Shown piece after piece: positions 36,801 through 48,915 of a stretch of 64,000 bases of DNA. Location of the stretch: assembly GCF_031143425.1 (NCBI RefSeq), contig NC_090439.1, forward strand, positions 643,561,465 to 643,625,464, in the 5' to 3' direction. Position 1 is the stretch's first letter. Every line of letters starts with the position of its first letter. Under the pieces are notes generated by a model that ran no database searches, was not told where the DNA came from, and was given only the letters and a program-made list of their open reading frames with translations. Origin of the DNA: Pleurodeles waltl (taxonomy: Eukaryota; Chordata; Amphibia; Caudata; Salamandridae). A program made the translations under genes and the position numbers.

Positions 36801-38364
36801 AAACAAGGCTATTCAATATTAAAAGGCTTACCCAGAAGACTACTGGCTTTATCAAGAAAAGAGCAATATTCACTTGCACTATATGCAAACTAAGTCTACT
36901 GGCTTTAATGGGCACTCTTCTCCATATAATTATAAGGCCTACAACCTTTGACATCAACAATGTTTTGTTTGTACTTTGTGCCAATCAACCACGTTTGACT
37001 CCACAACACAAGTGGTCAACTGGTCAACTTCCTCAGTACCTTAAACAAAAGCCTAGGAGGTTTGTAGCTGTGTGCGCCCTTACCTTACTGGGCATCCGTT
37101 CCAACCTTCTGGTATACGTCGCCTGACAAATTTTTTTACCTGCCCTGGAGGTCTGTGAGTGCATGCTTTTCTTTCTTCATGTTTCCTTTGATGTGGCAGC
37201 TGCCAAATATTATGTGCTTATTGTTTTTTAATTGTGGCGTTCCTTCTCTGTCTTGGGACACCTGCACACACTTCTGTGGGAGTCATGCAGTGGGTCCTTC
37301 TAGCCACATGGCCTGGGATACACATCCCGCCCTCTGATGCATCTGCATGCAAACTGCTTTATTTTGTTTGGGCATGCAGTGCAGGCACAGATCACTGCAG
37401 GGAGGTGCTCTCATAAAAATCATGATCTCCCAGGCCTCCCCTATCCCAATAAAGCCTGTGACCACTCACTGGCAGAAAAAAAGGGGCATGAAAGGTTCTT
37501 ATTGCCCTAGGAGCTCATCTGTCATTTTGGCCAATCCTCCTAAGGGCACAGGAACACAGGTGGCGTATTTATGGTATAGTCTGCCCGTAGGAGTCATCTC
37601 CTTCTTTGGGAACATCATGGGTGGACTTTCTGTGTGGTAGAACCCACAGATGGCTCTGCTGATGGACTGAACAAATGTGCTGACAATTCTGTTGGGCTGG
37701 CAGCCTCACCCAAGCTCCAAATATCTGTATGACTAAAACAGGGATATATTTGTCACCGTTGCATTAATTCGCATTGCATCTTCAGTGTTTTTCTTCTAGG
37801 AGACCAGCCCTAGCCAGCAGAATCAACATCCAGTAGCATTCCATTATGAATATTTTTCACAATGATTTCCTGCAGCCTTCCTGAAAGCCTCTAGCAATAA
37901 TTCACTCTCCTCCTTCGCGGCAAATTAACATCAGGTATCTGGACGTGCCCTCCAGTCTAGTTGTGGTGTTCTCAAGGCCAAGGGTTTCCCTAGCAGCATT
38001 GCCTGAGGGCCTCCTCTCTACTTACACAGACTTCTCTTCTACCTAGTCCTTTGTCATTTTTTGGATGACCGTGACAACAAAGTCAACACTGCCAACTGCA
38101 AGGGCATTTACAAAAGGACCACAGCAAAAATATAGGGAACTTCTTCCTCTGGGTCCCCTGCAAATCCACCTTCCTAAGGCCCTAGAAAGGAGTCAGGCAG
38201 ATTGTAGGACAGCCCTGAAGAAAGTCCAAAGTCCACTAAGTCTAGAGTACAGGTCCTTTCCCTCACCCTACAGCCGCATCTCATGAATTTCGGTTTGGAT
38301 ACCAGTGTGTCAATCAAAGTCAGAGGAAACAGAGACAACGTTTAAAAAAGACTGTATGATACAC
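36800..38364. other. Intronic DNA, nothing assigned
   Basis: No gene or family recognised. Confidence 0.5.
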
Positions 38365-40101
38365 CAGGGGTGTGCAATTTAATAAAATATCTTCTTGTCC
38401 ATGGGACAGGTTCCTTCTTAAATCTACTTTTCCTGTAAAAAAATCAACTTGTCCCTTTGGTGCCATGTAGTGCAGTGACAAATTATGGCAGCAATCTCAA
38501 AATGTAAGAGCTCTGATAACAGCCTCTGTGATTATGCCAGGGCTACGACTATAGTAGGGCTTGAATACTTGCAATTTCAATCCCTGCTATAGCAATTTCC
38601 TTATTTTGCCACCTTTTCACAGATCTACATGCTGAGGCTAGAGGAAACAGTAAGCAATAGTTCCAGAGCTGGAATGCCCTTGAGTCTGCAAACCTACTAA
38701 CTTGCATGTTTTAAGGATTTTCACCAGCTCTTCTTTAATCTTTTCCCATAATGAGAACGTTTGGAAATTTACTCCTGACAATGGCAGAAGTAGAAGTTCT
38801 TCCCGGGTTGGGACAAAAGTGGTTGGAGGGAGAGTGAACTTGTAAACGCTCAACGGATTTTCACATGAGCAAATCCACACTTGCATTTTTGCTCGTGCTA
38901 AAATACAGTTCATAAATATTTTCTAGGAATATGACTTCCTGGTCTACTTCTGTAAGTTCTTGTGAATTCATGAAAGCCACTAATTCAAAGACATATACCA
39001 TGGGTGCACTTTTGTAAATTTCTTTAAGAATTGTGTCTGGCATTAACAAAGATATTTTGTTTTCATTACACTTCTATTTCTCTCTCTATCTATCGGCTGG
39101 CTTTACTATGAGTGATCGCATTCTGCTCTTCCACAAGGAGCATATTGTCACACAAAGTAGTTTTGTTCAGTGCCAGGAACTTCTGTGGCAATCAGTGGCA
39201 TAACGAAACTGAAGGGGGCCCCCTGCAAGTAACATGGAGCCCCCTCCCTCCAGACTCACTCAGGGCAGGTGCTGTGCTGGGGGGGGGGGGGGCTTTGTTT
39301 ATGCCACATGTGGCAATGTGTGGTTTCTGAGACCAAAAACCTGTATTTCTTTTTGCCAGTGTTTGTTACAATGGTGAGGGCCTGGCAGCTCCCACAAAAA
39401 AAGTTACAAACGCCATGTCAAAACAAGACACGCATTGACGAAACCAAAAGACTCACAATAAATGTCAGATCGGTTGGCTTTGCCAGTGCTTGTGCTATTT
39501 TCATGCTTCCCATAATCTTATTGAAAATGGCTACAGTGATTTTCCAATAGGAATATTTTTGGGAAATGCTAGCATGCATCAACACATTTTACTAAATGAC
39601 CCTTCAAAGAAATAGCAGCTAACATTCCATAGTAGCAAACCTTTTTTTGGCTACTTGCATTTTTTTCTGAACATTTTATTTTGAAAGCAAAGAATCATCA
39701 CTCTTGCTTACAAGCTTCTGCAAACATTTGCATCCACTCAGAGCACATTCTGGGAGCATTACACTTAGCCTCATATTGGTAAATTCGTCAAACGTGTGTG
39801 TACACTTTTCTTTTTTTACTGGAACCACTGTGAACTTAAAATGTTTAATTACATCGCTCACCCTAATAATGAAGGTTTTTCATTAATAAACCATAAATAC
39901 AGGTTTGAACAGCATTAACACATGGACACACATTACCTCAACTGCAGACAGTTCCCTTCTCTATAAACTGGCAGTCAATGCTTTTGTGCTGCAGGGGGTT
40001 GGGCCTACTTGTCCCAAGAACAAAATAAACATAAAAACTTGTTGCCCTTGACCCCAAACAATATGTCCCGGGTGTCAGGCGATAGGAATTTCACATCCCT
40101 G
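38365..40101. mobile_element. hAT-like element, non-autonomous or decayed
   Basis: The left end CAGGGGTGTGCAATTT and the reverse of the right end CAGGGATGTGAAATTCC match at 14 of 16, with the CAGGG start common in hAT transposons. No clear 8-bp target duplication and no recognisable transposase. Interior has a 14-base G run at 39,279-39,292 and another CAGTGGCATAACG hAT-type end at 39,194 that may mark a nested element. Confidence 0.45.
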
Positions 40102-40432
40102 TACACACACTGCCAGCGATGACCCCCCTTCCCCCATCCCGCTCAGACTGCTTTAGTCGCATGTTTACAGGTAGTGCTTATTCTGATAGGACACTTGTGA
40201 AATCGCTACCCTGGAAAGATGTGACAATACTTTGAGTTCTACATACAACATCGTCTCGTGTTGCCATTAGAAAATGGTTGCTTTGTCTTATTGTTCAGAG
40301 CTTGAAAATGAAGACAGAGATGCCTGAAACGTTGTTTGCTTTGCCTGGATCTGTGACAAGTAGATTGATCACTGCATGTCATCTTCTGCAAACTCTGCCT
40401 CGGAATAGTGCGACATGCAAAGAAGGCATTTT

Positions 40433-40540
40433 GGGCCAGATGTAGCAAAATGCATTTCTGAATAGGAAACTGCGATTTGCGACTCGCAAATGGCAACATT
40501 TGCCGTTTGCGAGTCGCAAACAGTTTCCTACATCTGGCCC
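40433..40540. mobile_element. 108-bp MITE, GGGCCAGATGTAG family
   Basis: Ends GGGCCAGATGTAGCAAA and its reverse complement, flanked by TTT on both sides (40,430-40,432 and 40,541-40,543). The centre is a palindrome of TTTGCGACTCGCAAA type. It equals the outer ends plus the last palindrome of the 47,536-48,240 element, so it is probably a deletion derivative of that type. Confidence 0.88.
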
Positions 40541-40860
40541 TTTGTTCTCTGAATCAAATGGTTTATGTTTCTACCCAGTGAGCCCTGTTTAACAAAAGAT
40601 GCATATAGTGCCTGGTTGCTTATGTGTATAAAGAAGCCTTTTGAGGTAAGTCAGTTAATAATGCATTGTAGGTATAATATGAAAGAACCCGAGCCTCCTA
40701 GTGTGGTTGACTGACCCTTTTATGCCCCTGAGGTCGGTGAACTGAGTGCCAACTGTAATTGGGAAATAACAATTTAATATATCGTTTTTATTCAAAGTGC
40801 CCTGGTTAAAATTACTGTCTTTTAGGTCATTTATATGAACAGTGTATTTTTTTAAACTAA

Positions 40861-40949
40861 GAGCCTGATTTAGACTTTGACGGAGGGGTTACTCCGTCAC
40901 AACGGTGACAGATATCCCGTCCGCCAAAATATAAATCCCATAGGATGTA

Positions 40950-40995
<46 letters not shown>

Positions 40996-41055
40996 AGGGG
41001 ATATCTGTCACCGCTGTGACGGAATAACCCCTCCGCCAAACGCTAAGTCAGGCCC
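40861..41055. mobile_element. 195-bp MITE with an (AT)19 loop
   Basis: Left GAGCCTGATTTAGA(C)TTTGACGGAGGGGTTA pairs with the right end, whose reverse reads GGGCCTGACTTAG...TTTGGCGGAGGGGTTA; the CCGTCAC...GTGACAGATATCCC arms continue the pairing. Flanks are TAA (40,858-40,860) and TTA (41,056-41,058). The loop holds an uninterrupted AT repeat at 40,954-40,991. Confidence 0.85.
40954..40991. repeat. (AT)19 microsatellite
   Basis: Read directly, inside the MITE at 40,861-41,055. Confidence 0.97.
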
Positions 41056-41209
41056 TTAGTTTTTAAACAACATGATTTGTCATCAAGGGTAGGATCCGGG
41101 TTTTAGGGGCAGCAGAGGTGAAGGTTAAGTCAATGATGCATTCCTTCAGTAGTCTAGACAAAAAACAACATGCTCAGGAGAAACATCATGCATAAGTATA
41201 TAAAGGAGG

Positions 41210-42480
41210 ATTTTTTTTTTTTTTTTTTTAAAACTTGGGTCTCAACTCAGACTGAGGAGACAGAGGAGGCTCTCAGCACTTCAGAGAGCCATCAGAAGAC
41301 CAGGCAGCACCCACAGGAGTCCCAGAACAGGGGGACAAAGAAGATGAAAAGTGCAGTCATCGCAGCACTACACTGGAAGGTCCCATGCCGCCGGAAAACA
41401 ACTCAGGGAGCTGTGCATCGGAGGATGGAGTGCTGGGGACCCGTGCTACAGTGTACATGAAGAACTTTTGGAAAATATGCACAGAAGCCCAAGAAGCTGC
41501 AGAAGATGCGGTGCACAGGGGTACTTTTGCAGCACGGGGAGGCAAGCTCTTACCTCCTCCAAATTTGGACAGGTGGACCTTTAGACAGTCTGGGTCACTT
41601 CGGTACACCACCTGTGTTCCAGGGAGCACGCTCATCATCAGGAGAGGAGTTCCAGAGTACAGGTTGTCGTCGCAGAAGGGTGCCTGCAGAAGCAGGGAAG
41701 TGACTCCGTCAATCCACGGGAGATTCCTTCAGTTCTTCTGGTGCAGGGTGAAGACAGGCAGTCCTCAGAGCGTGCACACCTTGGAAACTATTGCAAAAGC
41801 TGGCTGGAGCTGAAGTTGCAGGTCACAGGAGTCATCCTGGATACTTTGTTACAGTTACAGCGGATCCTGGAGCAGTCTGCGGTTGATCCGACAGTCATAA
41901 GCTGAAGCACAGCATGCAGAGGAGTCCTGGAGGAATCTTGCAAACCCAATCTGAGGAAACACCCAGACAATAGACCCTAAATAGCCCTTAGAGGGGGATT
42001 GGCTTCCTACGCTGGTATGCACCTATCAGGAGGGGTCTCTGACATCACCTGCTGGCACTGGCCACTTAGAGGCCTCCAGATGGTCCCCACACCTTGGAAT
42101 CCAAGATGGCTAACACCAGGGACACTCTGGAGGAGCTCTGGGCACCACCCCAGGGGTGGTGATGGACAGGGGAGTGATCACTCCTCTTTCCTTTGTCCAG
42201 TTTCGCGCCAGAGCAGGGAAAGGCGGTCCCTGAAACGGTGTAGACTGGATTATGCAAGGAGGGCACCTTTTATGCCCTTCAAATCATTTTTAGAGGCTCT
42301 GTGAGGCTACGTCTCCCATGCCTGTAACACCTATTCACAATGGGAGAGGGTGTAATATCCCTCTCCTAAAGGAAATTCATTGTTCTGCCTTTCTGGGATT
42401 GAGCTTCTCAATTCCCAGGAGGGCAGAAACCTGTCTGTGAGATGGCAGCAGCTGGGGCTGCAGTGGAAACCTCAATCTAT
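41210..42480 (+). mobile_element. Probable fragment of a large LTR
   Basis: After a T run (41,211-41,229) comes purine-rich sequence with dense CAGGAG / CTGCAG motifs, then a block (41,985-42,460) with TCTCTGACATCACCTGCTGG and GGGAGAGGGTGTAA. I associate these with large salamander LTRs from memory. The open frames (41,385-41,813 and others) carry no domain. Confidence 0.35.
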
Positions 42481-42607
42481 ACGTCAGACCTTTGCTCAGA
42501 AGAGTCTAATGTACATTGTGCAGGAATATTTGTAATGACATACCAGCCCTGTACAAGCACATACTCACAGATTTACAGCACAGTCCTGTTAAATGTATAT
42601 TTTTCCC

Positions 42608-42775
42608 AAAACCTCCGGTTGATTTACTTTATTAATATCAAATCCTTTTGTGATCAGGCTCATTCACTTACTGATTTTGCAAATATTTTTCAAAAAACCT
42701 CAGGTTGCATTGCTTTACGAGAAACAAATCCTTTTGTGATCAGGCTCACTCACTCACTGTTTTTTCCAAATTCAT
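42608..42775. repeat. Two-unit tandem repeat, period 86
   Basis: AAAACCTC(C/A)GGTTG and, further in, AATCCTTTTGTGATCAGGCTC occur twice, 86 bases apart. Confidence 0.85.
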
Positions 42776-42779
42776 TGTG

Positions 42780-45284
42780 AAAGACACAGCAACTTTTTGT
42801 AATAGTCATTGAGGGTTTCTCGATTCTTTTGATACTAGTCAAAGCAGCTTTAAAGTGACTTCCAAAGATATAGTCTGCCAGAACTACTTTCAAGAAGAAT
42901 CCAATAGATGTGTTTGCAGTGTTTGTGTTAAATATTCAGCTCAATTGCTTAGCTAGGAAATTCTCACAGTATCTCCTTATAGGGACTATTGAAAAAAGGA
43001 ATGTGCTTCTGGGACACAAGTGTCCCCCTTTCCCAAGAAATTGGTAAAGCAATTCTTCGACTTGTTCACATAGCAAAGAAAGAAAGGTATGTAACAATAT
43101 TTTTCCAGATTTAGAGAATCCTTGGCAGAACAACCTTTTTTAATTCATTCACTCATCATATAACTATTTCACCTGGGTACTTTAACGTTTTCAATATTTT
43201 TTCCTCGAAGTTAATGCAAGGGTTTCAGCTTCTCTGTTCCAAAAAGGTGCAGGTAACATGGAACCCCTTCTTGCTGCCTCAATCTATAGAGAAATCAGGG
43301 GGAAGGGCACTTTTTGATATGGTCTTTAACACGGATCCCATTAGACTGTTTTTAGGCCATCTGTTCAATTTAGCACACTGACTCTCATGTGTTTTAGAAC
43401 GCTAAGTGCAATCGGCCATTCCAGATTCTCAGAACTGTTTTAAGTGTCACGATTCAAAGGACCTGTGAGTTGCCATCTTCCTTCTGTTTTATATAGTTAT
43501 CTCTTGTTGGCCTTTGACGAACTCAGTTGGAGAGAAATTTTAAATCGTCTTTCATGTCAAGATGGAATAGTAGCTCATTTGTCTCAAGGTTTTCACCTTC
43601 TTGTATATGGCTTGAGAATTCTGTCAAATTATTTATTTTCATAAGGGGGTGACATTTGGCGCTATTATATTATTGTTTGTATTAATGTGTTCCATCAGAA
43701 TGGGTATAATATTTGAAAATTGCTAATAAAATTCCTCAGGAAGTCGATAAAGCCCTGAGTGCTTGACTTTCAAAAGTGGTTTAATTACTTGATTATCTTC
43801 AGAGTAATTTATAGCTTAAATCCTGAGGCTAGTTTCTTGAAAATGTATACTTGGTAGACAGCAGTTTACGAAAAACGTACCTATGTATGTGGATACTGCC
43901 CCAGCCCATGTGTAGACATTCTCTTAATATCATTGAATTCTAAGCTGGCACCTTTGTTGTAATAGGACTGCTATTTAGATTGGAGTGCAGTGTATCACAT
44001 TAAACGTTTGCATTCTTATGTAATCAAGACATTACCACCATCGACATTCTTCTGTTTTAACTTGGAAAATAACTCAGCTCTCTCTGTATAATGGCAGTTA
44101 TTTTTTAACTTGATGTTTACCAGCCAATGATTTATGTTAGTGTTAGCACAGTTTACCACCTAACGAAAAGCTTCCAGGGACAACCAAATTAAGCGGAGGG
44201 TTGTCACAGACCCATAGTCGTTGTATGCCTAAATATAGACTACAGAATTATTAGCTTACAAGAAAATCCAGCAAAAATATCGAAAAGCAATATATTGTGG
44301 CTATATAGTAAAGCCATACCTGCCTGCATACCTATACAAACTTACCTTATTTGAGATTATATTTGTGTAGCAAAGTATTTAAAACTTGATTTTCCGTTAC
44401 CATACCTCCATTGCTTATGCACAGAAAATATTTGAAGGCAGAAAATAACACATTTTTGATATCTTTATTTGAAAGCAGTGAGACGTACAACTTCCAATTA
44501 AATTGTTTTGAGTCAGTCATTTGACTTAACCATTTTGATTTCCCTCCAGATATCCTGCTCAATAGAAATGTCAATGCTAAGAGTGATGGAAGAGCCAGAG
44601 TTTCTCTGAATAGATTTGATTTTTCTTGGACTCTAAGATATTTGAAGGTTGCTCCCTCTTACAACGGAAGACTAATAATTTTATTTCAAATTCGATAACA
44701 CTCAAGATTTGGCTATTTCTGTTACTTAAGCAAGCGTATTTAGACTTTTTAAGTGTCAATAGTTATTTTCCCTTTAAATAAGCATATTCCCAATCAGTTT
44801 AATTATAACGTGTCAAGTACTCATATGAGTATCTGTGTGTGGTGGCTTGATTAGGTTAATTTGTAGGATCATTTAATTAGGTACTCCCTCAGCCGCTCAC
44901 TAATATTCTACTTCTAACTATTGTTGTATTTGTACTGGGCTTTGTAAAGTGCAAAGTAGGCCAGTGAGCCTCTTGCCTCTGAAGATCAAGGAAACCAGAG
45001 ACCTGTGGGTTCCTCCAGTGTGGCTAGACCCATTCCATTTCTATCCCTTGGGGCCTGAGGTGCTGTGGGTGTTTGTGAATTGGGTCACGTAAGGAGTTCC
45101 CCAGAGTTTTGGATGCCACTAGGAAGTGTAGATGTTTATCTTCCTTTTCCTGTAGTATTCTTTGGGGTTTTACTTATAAAGAGCAATGTATGGAGTCATG
45201 AAATATTGGGAAATCCAAGGGGTAGCAACTGCTATCCCTATGTTACTGCTAGTCATACCTGTTGAATGCTGTGCCGCGCGTTAA
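42780..45284. other. Intronic DNA, AT-rich, mostly single-copy in appearance
   Basis: No gene or repeat family recognised over 2.5 kb. If conserved non-coding sequence is present, this and 13.4-14.7 kb are the best places to look. Confidence 0.45.
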
Positions 45285-46600
45285 ATGTATTGTGTTGTTT
45301 TGTAGTGGTATTTATATACCGCTTTTTACACCTGACAAGGCTCCAAGGTGTTTTTCAGACGGGTAACTTGCTACTTGTTTAGTCATATGTACTGGGTTAA
45401 GAATATCAAGCTGTTCTTCGCAGTTAGCAGACTATTAGTTAGTAGTCCAACATACAGTTTCTCATGCAGTCTGTCACGTAAAGCCGCCATGCACCAATGT
45501 GCGGTCTATCAAAAACCTGTCATGCGCTATATGTCATGATGTGGGTTTGCAGTCTGTCATGCCCGTGTTTATTCAGTTTATTACACGTTGCCTTGAGTGC
45601 TATGGGTTGGCCATTCAAACAGGCAGGCCTGATCATGGGCTCGCACTCATGTCTAAAAACAAGGCACGCAATCATGCAAGGCAGGAGCTAAAAATCTAAA
45701 TATCAAGCAATATCTTCTGAAGAGGGTACGCACTCTGTCATGCTGGTGGTCATTTCAGTGATCGCAACGGCTATCAAATAGCGGACGTTCAGGTGATCAT
45801 GCTATGAACCATGCCTGTGGTGAGGCCAGCGCATGCATGAATGTATGCACGCAATCATGGAAGAGGCGCACCTGTAAACAGGGCACAAGTAATAATGGTT
45901 CACAGACTTCTCATTGGGCTACTTTATGTAAAATATGTTATTGCATTTCAGTATGACTGTATATTGTTCTATAACATCCAGAGGTGATTCCAATGTGGAC
46001 ACACTTTCAATGATATGCATAGCTGCTCCCTGAGGGGCTTTGTGTGCGACTGTACGTGGCATTGATCTCCAGCCTTTACCATTTCATGTTCATTTCATGT
46101 TTTCTTGAATGCTTTCTTGCAGTTTTTGTACGTATGCTGCATACTGCAGGCCGTATATGGAAATACTATTATCATTTTTTATCTCTTTTTATGGCCAAAT
46201 GGGAATTCATTGCCAGGACTACTTCTTGTGGCTGATCTAGGGAAGAGCCGGATCTTTGCCACCCCCTAAACTCCAGTGGGTTTTCAATGGTCCGTATTTC
46301 CTCAGGAAGTGAGTTCCAAAGTTTGGCCGCTTGAACGGAGAAAAAAGAAGAACATAAAGGTTTCTTTTTGAAAGGACGTGATTTATTGTGGTGTCCTTCT
46401 GGATCGCAATGTTCTTTCCTCCGACTGTGCTTTGATCTTCACTTGTAGATAGTCTGGACCACATCCATTGATGAGTTTCTGTGTAGTGCACAGGACATGG
46501 GGAGTAGATCTTCTTGCGACTGGAGGTCAGTCAGGTGCTTCTGAGGCAGGAGAGATGTGATCTCAGTTAATGCGCATATTGCCTCACTGCAGTGTTCTGA
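45285..46600 (-). mobile_element. Old CR1/L2-type LINE, 3' end
   Basis: On the minus strand, 46,345-46,230 encodes AAKLWNSLPEEIRTIENPLE, the LWNSLP block found at the carboxyl end of CR1/L2-type LINE ORF2 proteins. The element ends near 45,290 with CCTTG...AAAGCGGTATATAAATACC, a typical LINE 3' end. Frames are broken, and the reverse transcriptase part is missing or beyond recognition. Confidence 0.6.
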
Positions 46601-47534
46601 ATTATTTGTAGCTAACACCTATCCGAAATGACACCCGATGGAGAAGACCATTTTCGTAATCCAGACACCATAACAGAGGTAGTTGCCTGGATCTTTTGTG
46701 GAAAACCCAGATATAGGAAGAGAACTTTGTTTAAGTATTGTGTCTTTGGCTTCTTACTTTTCAGTAGTAAGAGTTTGTGTGCTAGCAATTACTGGTTTTC
46801 AACACGCTAAGGCGTCGAGTTTCCAATCTATTTCTTTTCAGTTTCCAGTTGCCATCCGAGTCAAGGTTTATAGTATGTTCAGCCCTGTGCTGGTATGGAG
46901 TGTCAAATGGTGTATGATGTCATTTCCAATATACCCACAATTTGGAGTAATGCTCCACTGCTTAATACCAGTATTCAAGTTAAGAATTTAGGATACTACC
47001 CCCCTTATCTACATCTATTGAAGGACACTTGCATTTGTCCTCATACAGAATCAAGATGAACGATCTCCCCCCTGATCTAATAGGTCGACAAGATGAATAC
47101 TGTTCAAAGAGCTTGGTAAGCTTAATCACTTGAAGAGAAACTTTCCAGGCTTATTGCAGTCTTACACTTTTGAACACAACTCACATTGTCGTCTGCTCAA
47201 CTCTGCACTGTGCTGCATTAAAGAGCAACAGCCATGGCAGGGGAGACCTTGAAAGTAATGGAAATATTGATCTCTTTGTATTACCTGTGGTGGTGATTGA
47301 CTGTGTGTGCTAGGCGCAGCAGCATTGGTGATTAGTGGTATGGTTGCTGATCCATTCTTTTAGGCTTGATTCAGTGTCTTGAAATCCGCTGTGATTTGTG
47401 CAGATACGGTGTTAGCCATTGTCTAAAGCCAACAGCAGAAGAGTACAGAGTCCCTGCTTACTTAGCACAAGAGACTTGAAGAATCCTGTTCACAGTGCAG
47501 GAGCCAAGTGAGAGTTCGTGAATGAAAGGAACAT
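46600..47534. other. Intronic DNA, nothing assigned
   Basis: No feature seen. Confidence 0.5.
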
Positions 47535-47535
47535 G

Positions 47536-48240
47536 GGGCCAGATGTAGCAATATTGCAAATTGCGACTTGCAATTTGCGAGTCCATCCGACTCGCAAATT
47601 GCAAGTCGCAATTTGCAATGCAGTACGGTGTCTCAGACACCGACTGCGACTCGCTATGGGGTCGCAATGACCCACCTCATGAATATTCATGAGGTGGGTC
47701 GCAAATTGCGGCCCCATAGCTAGTATAGGCACTCGCAAACATGGAGGCCTGCTGTCATCAGCAGACCTCCATGTTCGTGACTGCTTTCAATAAAGCAGTT
47801 TTTTCTTTTTTTTAAGTGTAGCCCGTTTTCCTTAAAGGAAAACGAGCTGCACTTAAAATAAAAACGAAACCTTTAGTTTCGGTATTTTTTCAGGGCAGGG
47901 AGTGGTCCCTGCCCTGAAAAAATATTTTTGGGTCCATTCACAAAGTGGAAGGGGTCCCATGGGGACCCCTTCCAATTTGCGAGTGGGTTACCATCCACTT
48001 GAAGTGGATGGTAACTGCGATACGATTTGCGACCGCGTACGCGGTCGCAAATGGTATTGCATACCACTCAGACTCGCAAATAGGAAGGGAACACCCCTTC
48101 CTATTTGCGAGTCGGAAATGCATTTTGCGAGTCGGTTCCGACTCGCAAAATGCATTTCTGCATAGGAAACTCCGGTTTGCGACTCGCAAACGGCAAATTT
48201 TGCCGTTTGCGAGTCGCAAACTGTTTCCTACATCTGGCCC
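47536..48240. mobile_element. Palindrome-chain MITE, GGGCCAGATGTAG family
   Basis: The ends are GGGCCAGATGTAG and its reverse complement, as in the 40,433 and 28,243 elements. The interior is a row of eleven hairpins: arms of 30 bases at 47,553-47,619; a 32-base perfect palindrome at 47,669-47,700; then 47,740-47,773, 47,815-47,855, 47,885-47,922 (17-base arms), 47,947-47,973, 47,988-48,014 (13), 48,025-48,052 (28-base palindrome), 48,071-48,113 (19), 48,115-48,158 (21) and 48,175-48,221 (23). The reading frames here are products of repeated GCGAGTC text. The flanking triplets are ATG and CTG. Confidence 0.92.
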
Positions 48241-48241
48241 C

Positions 48242-48915
48242 TGATGTTGGTGACCAACAACACCCCATGGCCCTTGACCCCACCTACATATTTAGAGGAC
48301 AACATGTTACTACAGGCACTGAGCAAAATATATATATTTTTTTTACAAAACTATCATCACTAATTAAAAAGTAATTATTTTCCTTTACCCAAAATGCATG
48401 TCAAAAAAGGACAAATGCTCATTGGTTAATTACAAGACATCAGAGCAGTGCTGTTAGAACAATAAGTAGATTCATGTTGGAAGATATGGGCAGACACAAG
48501 GAAGTCAAAGTGCTGAAATTAAAAAATGATAAATATGAAAAACAAGTGCTGCCTGCTGTACGATAGAAGAGGTGAGTAGACAGGTGGATAGACTAAGTGT
48601 TGTTTCAGCTCTAATCTGCTGTCAGATCAATGCACACCCAAAATGAAACAATTCGGGTGAAACGTACTCGCTACACATGGCTCTTTCTTGACTGCTTCCA
48701 TTCTGACCCCTGCAGTCCTTTTCTAAGTCTCCATTTTCCATCTCTCCCATCCCTCACGTTAGTACTCTGAGACAGCCCAAGGGTGGCATAAAGTGATTCA
48801 CACATAAAAAAAAAAAACACAACGTTCCATGGATTGACTCTGTTCCAGCCATCCTGGTTTTGCTAACCTGCAAAATATTGAGAAGCTAGGATTTTCTCTT
48901 GACTGGGCCTCTGGT
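48242..48915. other. Intronic DNA, nothing assigned
   Basis: A short A run is at 48,807-48,817; nothing else recognised. Confidence 0.5.

Noticed and set aside
41385..41813. 142-codon frame
   Set aside because: It falls in LTR-like, CTGCAG-rich sequence with no recognisable domain.
47902..48374. Arg/Ser/Cys-rich frames on both strands
   Set aside because: Produced by GCGAGTC/GACTCGC words of the palindrome-chain element.
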